Positions 21,239 through 26,512 of a stretch of DNA of 26,512 nt are shown here, piece by piece (position 1 is the first letter of the stretch; each line of letters opens with the position of its first letter). The notes under the pieces are model-generated. The model worked only from the letters and a program-made list of their open reading frames with translations. It had not been told where the DNA came from and did not search any database. Position numbers and translations under genes: made by a program. Source of the DNA: JBBTVO01 sp038063195. Lineage in GTDB: Bacteria > Patescibacteriota > Microgenomatia > Levybacterales > UBA12049. Location: assembly GCA_038063195.1 (NCBI GenBank), contig JBBTVO010000044.1, positions 1 to 26,512 on the forward strand. The letters run 5' to 3'.

Positions 21239-23029
21239 ATGAAAGCGAAGAATGCAGTTATTTTTGTTTTATCTACCCTCTGGAAATCTAAAGGCTGGGC
21301 TCTTTTATCATATACAGTTCTTCAAATTATTGTTTATCTAAGTATATTTCTCAATAATTTTGCCTTCAAAGGAATAATTGATTCAGCGAGTAATAAACAG
21401 TCATTTCTTCAAATAGGTGTATTCGGATTTTTAATCCTTTGGTTAATATATCAATTAGGTAGGACATTTTTAGAAAGGGTTATGGATTACCTATGGAATA
21501 TTCTTGATGTTGCTCAAGTCCTGTATTCTACAGAAAAATTTGTTCATAAATTATCATCTCTTGATCTCCCAAGCTATGAAGACAGTATGAAGCATGATCT
21601 TATGTGGCGTGCATTTAATAGAATAAATTTTCAAATGAAATATTACTCAAACGCGATTATTAGCTCCTTTGCACAAAGTGTATCTCTTGTTTTCTCCGTT
21701 TTTATCTTCTTCCTTGCTTCACCTCCACTTGCTCTTGCAATTATTACATCAAATCTTGTCCCCATTATTATCAGATCAAAACTTGGAGAAGCTAACTTTA
21801 ATATATGGAAAGCAGATAGTGAAACAAGAAGAAAATTTGAGTATACTTCAATGTTATTTACAGAAAGAGAAACATTGCCGGAACTAAAACTCTATTCTGC
21901 GTTCCCGTTTTTAAGAGACAGGCTTATCGGACTTTACAAGCATTATTCATCAAAACAAATCTCACTTTACAAGAAAACATTTCTTTGGACATCCGTTGTA
22001 GATTTGTTGCCCATTCTTACGATCTCTGTGTTTCTTTTCTCAATTGCAAATAAAATGCTGAATAATCAAATGACCGTCGGTACATTTGTATTCTATTTTC
22101 AAAATATTGTTGTTTTTGAAATTGCCCTTGCAAATCTTAACAATTGGGTTTCAATCATAATTTCCGATAGTCATTTTATTCAGGACTCAATCGATTTTCA
22201 TGAACTTAAGAACAATGTGGAGTTCCCAAAGTTAAAAGGTGCAGAAAGAGATAGTCTCAAGAAGAAATTAATAAATCCATCGATTAGACTCGACAGTGTA
22301 TCATTTAAATATCCCAAATCTACATCTCAAGTTCTGAACAATATATCTCTTACCATCCCTTATGGACAGAATGTTGCTTTAATTGGAGAAAACGGAGCGG
22401 GAAAGTCAACACTTGTAAAACTATTTATGCGTATGTACGACCCAACGCAGGGAGAAATTTATATTAATGACGTGAATCTAAAAGATATACCCGAAGATGT
22501 CCTAATGCAAACATATTCCACTCTTTTTCAGAATTTTGGCAAATTCTATTTAACTATTCGGGAGAATTTAGAGATCGCGGCAAATAGAAAACTGTCCGAT
22601 GAGGAATACATAAAAGTTTTAAAGTTTTCTAATGCGTGGAATTATGTTCAGGATTTTCCAAAAAAACTCGATCAGCAGCTTGGAGCAACGTACAAAGAAG
22701 GAATAGATCTCTCAGGTGGTCAGTGGCAACAACTGGGAATAGCAAAGGCTTATCTTAAAAAATCCCCTTTTCTTATACTTGATGAGCCTACATCTGCAAT
22801 CGATGCTAAAGCAGAAATGGAAATCTTTGATAGATTAAACAAAGAGACAGAAAAAAGTACTGTTATGTTTATCTCTCATAGATTCTCTACGATAAAAGAT
22901 GCGAAGCGCATATTAGTACTTGATAAGGGAGAAGTGGTTGAGGATGGAACTCATGAAGAGCTTATAAAACACAATAAGAAATATGCTAATTTATACAATA
23001 TTCAAGCTGAGAGATACCAGAGAGAATAA
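21239..23029 (+). CDS. ABC exporter, fused membrane and ATPase domains
   Basis: A 596-residue half-transporter. About six membrane helices span residues 20-320 (for example SYTVLQIIVYLSIFL, AIITSNLVPIII, LPILTISVFLFSIA). The nucleotide-binding domain has Walker A GENGAGKST (about 383-391), a Q-loop near TLFQNFGKF, signature LSGGQWQQLGIAKA (about 491), Walker B FLILDEPTSAIDA, and an H-loop in MFISHRFST. It would work as a dimer exporting a lipid, peptide or drug. The signature with W after SGGQ is like peptide/bacteriocin-type exporters, but no C39 peptidase is present. No substrate gene is adjacent. The repeat-HTH gene lies 107 bp downstream with its own promoter. Confidence 0.93.
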   Translation: MKAKNAVIFVLSTLWKSKGWALLSYTVLQIIVYLSIFLNNFAFKGIIDSASNKQSFLQIGVFGFLILWLIYQLGRTFLERVMDYLWNILDVAQVLYSTEKFVHKLSSLDLPSYEDSMKHDLMWRAFNRINFQMKYYSNAIISSFAQSVSLVFSVFIFFLASPPLALAIITSNLVPIIIRSKLGEANFNIWKADSETRRKFEYTSMLFTERETLPELKLYSAFPFLRDRLIGLYKHYSSKQISLYKKTFLWTSVVDLLPILTISVFLFSIANKMLNNQMTVGTFVFYFQNIVVFEIALANLNNWVSIIISDSHFIQDSIDFHELKNNVEFPKLKGAERDSLKKKLINPSIRLDSVSFKYPKSTSQVLNNISLTIPYGQNVALIGENGAGKSTLVKLFMRMYDPTQGEIYINDVNLKDIPEDVLMQTYSTLFQNFGKFYLTIRENLEIAANRKLSDEEYIKVLKFSNAWNYVQDFPKKLDQQLGATYKEGIDLSGGQWQQLGIAKAYLKKSPFLILDEPTSAIDAKAEMEIFDRLNKETEKSTVMFISHRFSTIKDAKRILVLDKGEVVEDGTHEELIKHNKKYANLYNIQAERYQRE

Positions 23030-23035
23030 TTTAAA

Positions 23036-23077
23036 CGAGTAAGCAAGGTCTAAGCGAGTAAGCAAGGTCGGACCTTG
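23036..23077. repeat. Direct repeats and palindrome upstream of the HTH-repeat gene
   Basis: Two exact 15-bp direct repeats, CGAGTAAGCAAGGTC, at 23036-23050 and 23055-23069 (period 19). The second runs into a perfect palindrome CAAGGTC-G-GACCTTG (23063-23077). It lies between the ABC transporter stop and the next promoter. It may be an operator, a weak terminator, or an intergenic mini-repeat. Confidence 0.6.
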
Positions 23078-23121
23078 TAATTTCGCCATAATTATTCCTT
23101 TAAAGTATTTTCAACATTCTC

Positions 23122-23130
23122 TGATATAAT
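23122..23130 (+). promoter_or_regulatory. Extended -10 promoter of the HTH-repeat gene
   Basis: TGA-TATAAT ending 6 nt before ATG 23137; leaderless start predicted. Confidence 0.55.
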
Positions 23131-23136
23131 TTTCTT

Positions 23137-25077
23137 ATGGAATCTGATGGTCCCGAGATCGGAGTATTAAACGAGTTGGACCTTCAATCGCCGGAGAGCA
23201 AATCTTCTAAAAGTTCCGCTTTCCATGTTACCCTTACCCAAATCCAAGGAAAACCTTTAAGCCCGGACAACATCGATACTTATGCCAGAGATGCATTAGC
23301 AGATTTGATTAAATTGACCGATTCAATAGTCGGAGATTACGCTAAAGAGCAACCATCTGATTCGACATACGGCAAGGAATTAGAGGATAAAGCTTTTGAA
23401 CACTTCGGACTTGGTAATTTAGGAGAGATTTTAAACTACGTAGCTTCCAAAGAGCTGGAACTTGAAAGAATCGATAAATTAATTGAAGGTGCGGAAAATG
23501 TCGGCGCTATTCTTGTACCACCTACCGGGGAGATGCCTCAAATTCAGGAAGGTGATGGAAGTTTCGGAAAAAAATCAGTTATTGCAAGAACAAAAACTCT
23601 ACTCTTTATTTTGAGCAATGAGTTTGACATTGATACCCAAGATCCAAACAAAGTTGTAGTAAAAACAGGAATTTTATCAGATAAAATGATGAGAAAATTA
23701 AGTTATTTTATGATTAACGTTCCCAGCTTGAATAGAACAATTCTGAGCTGTGATGAGGAAGGAAATGTCACCTATATTTTTGATAACGATATCTTAAGTT
23801 CAAAAGGAATTTCCCAGGATGATTTAGCTCTTATGACCAAGGAGGGAATAAATGATTTATTGAAAGAAGATCCCAAGCTAGGAAGAAGATTAATCTATAC
23901 GAAAACTTTTGTTCCCCGAATGATCAATCTAATTACAGACTTGGAAAATAATAATGACTCTTCCGGTGAAGGAGCAGGACTTTATCTTTTTCCAAAAGCT
24001 CCCGAAGGGATCTTATCGGTTAAAAATATTGCTTATGACTTAGGTGTAGATCATGGAACAGTGGTTAAGGCAATTGAAGGGCTTAGTGAAAGTCTTGGGG
24101 AAATAACACAATACAGGTTTGGCGCAGTTACAACAACCGGGTACACCTCTGAGCAACAGGAGATGATAAGACAGGAGTTGGATAGAAAAGGACTATTTTC
24201 GGATCAGGCTCCTGAGGAAGTGTTGTCCGTTTATTCATTATCAAAAAGATTGGGTGTTGGAGAAAAATCTATAAATAAGGCGATTGAGGAACTTGGAGAT
24301 AGTCTTGGGGAAATAACACAATACAGATTTGGAACGCGGGCAGGAATAACCGGCTACACTCAGAAACAGCAAGAGATGATAAAACAAGCTTTGGAAGAAA
24401 AAGGTTTATTTATGGAACAGGCTCCTGAAGAAGTCAAGCCAATCGCAGGTATCGCGAAGGAATTTGGCGTGGCGCATGATGTTATAAAACGGACAGTAAA
24501 TAATTTGGGAGAGACTTTGGGAGAAACGACTACGTATAGATTTGGAAACACATTAACGGCGGGTTATAACTCAGAGCAGCAGGAAATAATAAGGCAGGAG
24601 CTAGAGAAAAGAGGACTGCTTAGTGAAATAGCTCCCGAGGGAATTTTGTCAGCAGGGGTTCTGGCTAGAAGATTAAACGTCGACTATTCTACCCTCATGA
24701 ATTCAGTTAGAGAGCTTGACGATAGTCTTGGGGAAACAACTCAATATAGGTTTGGGTCGGCCGCAGCAGCCGGGTACACCACTGAGCAGCAGGAGATGAT
24801 AAGGCAGGAGCTAGAAAAAAGAGGGCTGCTTAGTGAAATAGCTCCCGAGGGAATTTTGTCACTACATGGGTTATCCAGGAAACTACATACCGATAAACCT
24901 AAGCTAAAAAAATTAATAGAAGAACTCGCTGATAGTCTCGGAGAAGCTCAAACTTACAAGTTCGGTGGATACAGACCAGCAATTGGATACACAGAAGAAC
25001 AGCAAGAGATGATAAGACTAGCGTTGGAAGAAAGAAGAGCTAAAAGTCGCAGACCTAAATCTACAGACAGCAATTAA
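23137..25077 (+). CDS. Protein with five tandem ~70-aa helix-turn-helix-like repeats
   Basis: 646 residues, not a named family that I recognise. Residues 1-287 form a unique N-terminal part with a Ser-rich start, helices at 45-115 and a mixed domain at 146-268 (SYFMINVPSLNRTILSCD, GNVTYIFDND). Five repeats follow at 288, 358, 429, 499 and 569, each 70-71 residues. Each repeat opens APEG/APEE-x-L-S, has a predicted HTH (for example IAYDLGVDHGTVVKAIEGL), then the constant block SLGE-x-x-x-YRFG, a 4-6 residue spacer, GYT-x-EQQEMIRQELEKRGL. The turn and recognition-helix residues vary most: DHGT, GEKS, AHDV, DYST, DKPK. The fifth repeat ends in a basic tail (RRAKSRRPK). It probably binds a long DNA site as a modular reader. 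Leaderless, with its own promoter. Confidence 0.75.
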   Translation: MESDGPEIGVLNELDLQSPESKSSKSSAFHVTLTQIQGKPLSPDNIDTYARDALADLIKLTDSIVGDYAKEQPSDSTYGKELEDKAFEHFGLGNLGEILNYVASKELELERIDKLIEGAENVGAILVPPTGEMPQIQEGDGSFGKKSVIARTKTLLFILSNEFDIDTQDPNKVVVKTGILSDKMMRKLSYFMINVPSLNRTILSCDEEGNVTYIFDNDILSSKGISQDDLALMTKEGINDLLKEDPKLGRRLIYTKTFVPRMINLITDLENNNDSSGEGAGLYLFPKAPEGILSVKNIAYDLGVDHGTVVKAIEGLSESLGEITQYRFGAVTTTGYTSEQQEMIRQELDRKGLFSDQAPEEVLSVYSLSKRLGVGEKSINKAIEELGDSLGEITQYRFGTRAGITGYTQKQQEMIKQALEEKGLFMEQAPEEVKPIAGIAKEFGVAHDVIKRTVNNLGETLGETTTYRFGNTLTAGYNSEQQEIIRQELEKRGLLSEIAPEGILSAGVLARRLNVDYSTLMNSVRELDDSLGETTQYRFGSAAAAGYTTEQQEMIRQELEKRGLLSEIAPEGILSLHGLSRKLHTDKPKLKKLIEELADSLGEAQTYKFGGYRPAIGYTEEQQEMIRLALEERRAKSRRPKSTDSN

Positions 25078-25084
25078 AGTAACT

Positions 25085-25108
25085 AAACTTTTTTATGGCT
25101 AAAGCGAG
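25085..25108 (-). repeat. Intergenic repeat copy 6
   Basis: Minus-strand CTCGCTTTAGCCATAAAAAA, between the convergent HTH-repeat gene and doc. Same orientation as the five copies in the first 4.6 kb, which are 20 kb away. Confidence 0.65.
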
Positions 25109-25166
25109 GATTGAAATAAATTTCTAATTAATCTAATTACTCTAATTACTCTAATTGACCTAAAAA

Positions 25167-25550
25167 TTATTGCTTCCTGGAGTTTTTCTTGAGCCACTCT
25201 GCTATCTTCTCAAGTTCCAATGAATTATTTTCAACATTCATAGCAAATTCCAAACTCTTCTTATGCATATTTTCAAGTTTATATCCATTTAATTTCAAAA
25301 AGATTCCGCAAGAAGAGTATGCTGTTCTTTTATTTCCGTCTACAAATGCGTGGTTTTTTAAAAGCGAGTGCATGAGCGCTGCAGCTTTTAGAAAAATGTC
25401 CGGATATAAATCTTCCCCGTCAAAAGTTGATTTCGGTCGCTCAACTGCTGATTCTATTAACCCCATGTCTCGAATGCCAAGTGAGCCACCGAATCTTTTT
25501 ACCATTTGGTCATGAATTACTAAGACTTGAGGAGTAGTTAAGTATTTCAA
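25167..25550 (-). CDS. doc: Doc-family (Fic) toxin
   Basis: A 127-residue death-on-curing toxin. The Fic-type motif HAFVDGNKR (H67-R75) is complete, including the His and the Asn-Lys-Arg anion hole. P1 Doc phosphorylates elongation factor Tu and stops translation. The N-terminal YLTTPQVLVIHDQMVKRFGG and the IESAVERPKSTF segment are typical of Doc. The start codon is TTG at 25550, overlapping the antitoxin stop as TTGA, so the two are translationally coupled. The partner is an AbrB/MazE-type antitoxin instead of Phd. Confidence 0.93.
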   Translation of the reverse strand: MKYLTTPQVLVIHDQMVKRFGGSLGIRDMGLIESAVERPKSTFDGEDLYPDIFLKAAALMHSLLKNHAFVDGNKRTAYSSCGIFLKLNGYKLENMHKKSLEFAMNVENNSLELEKIAEWLKKNSRKQ

Positions 25551-25762
25551 CGGTTTGCAAGAGCGGCAAGTACATCTTTATGATCTTCGATAAACTCATC
25601 AACCATCTTCATAAAACGTACGTCAACGCCTTTTGCGACTGGCTTAATGGGTTTAATATCTAGTTCCACTTTATCTCCTATATTTATGTTTTTTTCTTTC
25701 AATACATTCTTAGGAATTATTACTCCTACTGAATTACCTACGGAAATCAGTTGCTGTACCAT
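25547..25762 (-). CDS. AbrB/MazE-type antitoxin of the Doc module
   Basis: A 71-residue protein. Residues 1-45 are the swapped-hairpin SpoVT/AbrB DNA-binding domain (ISVGNSVGVIIPKNVLKEKNINIGDKVELDI). The C-terminal tail (about 50-71, VRFMKMVDEFIEDHKDVLAAL) forms a helix that likely binds and blocks Doc. It sits upstream of doc in the usual antitoxin-first order and overlaps it by 4 nt. Two TTGTTATAA direct repeats just before the ATG suggest autorepression. Confidence 0.9.
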   Translation of the reverse strand: MVQQLISVGNSVGVIIPKNVLKEKNINIGDKVELDIKPIKPVAKGVDVRFMKMVDEFIEDHKDVLAALANR

Positions 25763-25763
25763 A

Positions 25764-25783
25764 TTATAACAATGTTATAACAA
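25764..25783 (-). promoter_or_regulatory. Operator/promoter of the antitoxin-doc operon
   Basis: Two TTGTTATAA direct repeats on the minus strand (25775-25783 and 25764-25772), 11 bp apart, about one helical turn. The palindrome GTTATAAC is included. The repeats contain the likely -10, so binding by the AbrB-type antitoxin would block transcription. Confidence 0.5.
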
Positions 25784-25811
25784 ATTTTAAGAGATGTCAA
25801 TAAGGAAAGAA

Positions 25812-26512
25812 TTAATATCGGGGTTTCCGGAAGCGGGGATTGCTTGCTCCGCCACGGCGTGGGCCAAAAGTTTTTTCTCTTTCTTCCTGCTGTTCGCGCT
25901 TAAACTGGCGGGCCAGCGGATGTTCTTCTTTAGGTTCTCTATTGGCAGAAGGAGCGCTATCCTTTTGTCCAGCTCTGTCAAACGAACGCGGTCTGTCTTC
26001 AGTTCTTCTGTTGGGATCAAAACTTCCCTCTCGTCTTCCTCCGCCTCTATTTTCTCCGCCTTCACGCGGAGGAGCATCTCCCATAAGCATGGTGAGATTT
26101 ATTCTTCCCTGCTCATCAATTTCTATAACTTTTACTTTAACTTTTTGTCCAATTGATACAAAATCATTTGGATTTTTCACAAACTCTGTGGACATTTGCG
26201 ATACATGTACCATCCCTTCTTTTCCCGGAAGTATTTCAACGAAAGCTCCAAATGGAAGAATTCTTTTTACTTCTCCCTCAAATTCTTCTCCAGGCTGTAC
26301 TTCACGTGTTAAACTTTTTACCCATTCAACGGCTTTTTGCACTGCTTCATCATCAGTACCGGAGATAGCAACGGAACCGTCGTCTTCAACATCGACAGTT
26401 GCTCCGGTTGAAGCAATAATATTTTTAATTGTTTTTCCTCCCGGTCCGATTAGTTCCCCGATCTTTTCAACCGGAATTTTAACCATTTCAATTTTTGGTG
26501 CATAAACAGAAA
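25812..26512 (-). CDS. pnp: Polyribonucleotide nucleotidyltransferase, C-terminal part (runs off window)
   Basis: About 233 residues of PNPase, a phosphate-dependent 3'-5' exoribonuclease; the frame is open to the window edge, so the catalytic RNase PH domains lie outside. Visible are the KH domain (IPVEKIGELIGPGGKTIKNI and VDVEDDGSVAI), the S1 domain (FEGEVKRILPFGAFVEILPG, GMVHVSQMS, VKVKVIEIDEQGRINL) and a long Arg/Gly/Glu-rich disordered tail ending RRGGASNPRFRKPRY. An ATG at 26486 lies inside the KH domain and is not the start. The RG-rich tail is longer than in E. coli and may bind RNA or a partner. Confidence 0.93.
   Translation of the reverse strand, partial: SVYAPKIEMVKIPVEKIGELIGPGGKTIKNIIASTGATVDVEDDGSVAISGTDDEAVQKAVEWVKSLTREVQPGEEFEGEVKRILPFGAFVEILPGKEGMVHVSQMSTEFVKNPNDFVSIGQKVKVKVIEIDEQGRINLTMLMGDAPPREGGENRGGGRREGSFDPNRRTEDRPRSFDRAGQKDSAPSANREPKEEHPLARQFKREQQEEREKTFGPRRGGASNPRFRKPRY

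Noticed and set aside
25840..26505. Plus-strand ORF of 221 codons
   Set aside because: Antisense to the KH and S1 domains of PNPase, which are unmistakable; no recognisable motif of its own.
1..26512. tRNA or rRNA genes
   Set aside because: By eye I saw no cloverleaf, no GGTTCGAATCC-like T-arm and no rRNA stretch; a covariance scan was not possible.

Overview
The window looks like a piece of a Candidate Phyla Radiation (Patescibacteria) genome, most likely Microgenomates. This is inferred from the gene set and gene style; no rRNA or marker phylogeny is available here. The signs are AT-rich DNA, an alanyl-tRNA synthetase without its C-terminal domain, an Obg GTPase without a C-terminal domain, an archaeal-type AMP phosphorylase, a Lon-like ATPase without peptidase, an actin-fold/baseplate-J membrane fusion followed by a sortase, DUF2207, and intergenic mini-repeats of the kind common in these genomes. 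Many first genes have a TATAAT-like box 6-8 nt before the start codon, which points to widespread leaderless mRNAs.

Layout. 1-3.5 kb is an accessory, defence-flavoured block, all on the minus strand. It holds the N-terminus of a restriction-modification-type protein with a PD-(D/E)xK site, a DUF192 gene with a broken paralogue beside it, a close DpnI homologue with an 88-aa companion, a NYN-domain nuclease and an HD phosphohydrolase. A ~25-bp repeat sits just upstream of four of these genes. A promoter-hairpin-T-tract unit at 2.2-2.3 kb could be a small RNA. 3.6-7.35 kb holds obg (+), two tandem FKBP isomerases (-) and DUF2207 (-). 7.4-14.8 kb is one long plus-strand operon: alaS, actin-fold/baseplate-J protein, sortase, 49-aa membrane protein, AMP phosphorylase, mltG. 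Joints overlap by 1-4 nt except before the phosphorylase. 14.8-21.1 kb is minus strand: YtxH-like and DUF948-like membrane proteins, a RodZ-like protein, ftsK, RNase J and the Lon-like ATPase. 21.2-25.1 kb is plus strand: an ABC exporter and a 646-aa protein with five tandem ~70-aa helix-turn-helix-like repeats. 25.1-26.5 kb is minus strand: a Doc toxin with an AbrB/MazE-type antitoxin, then the C-terminal part of PNPase.

How it fits together. The housekeeping parts serve the cell envelope and division (MltG, FtsK, RodZ-like, sortase), RNA turnover (RNase J, PNPase), protein folding (FKBPs) and translation (AlaRS, Obg). The DpnI gene, the partial restriction protein, the NYN nuclease and the Doc module form the mobile or defence layer. 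The most unusual object is the multi-repeat HTH protein at 23.1-25.1 kb. Its repeats share a near-constant second half but differ in the predicted recognition helix, as expected of a modular DNA reader. No stretch over 300 bases lacks a gene. The longest gaps (776-1024 and 2097-2277) hold a pseudogene and a candidate small RNA.
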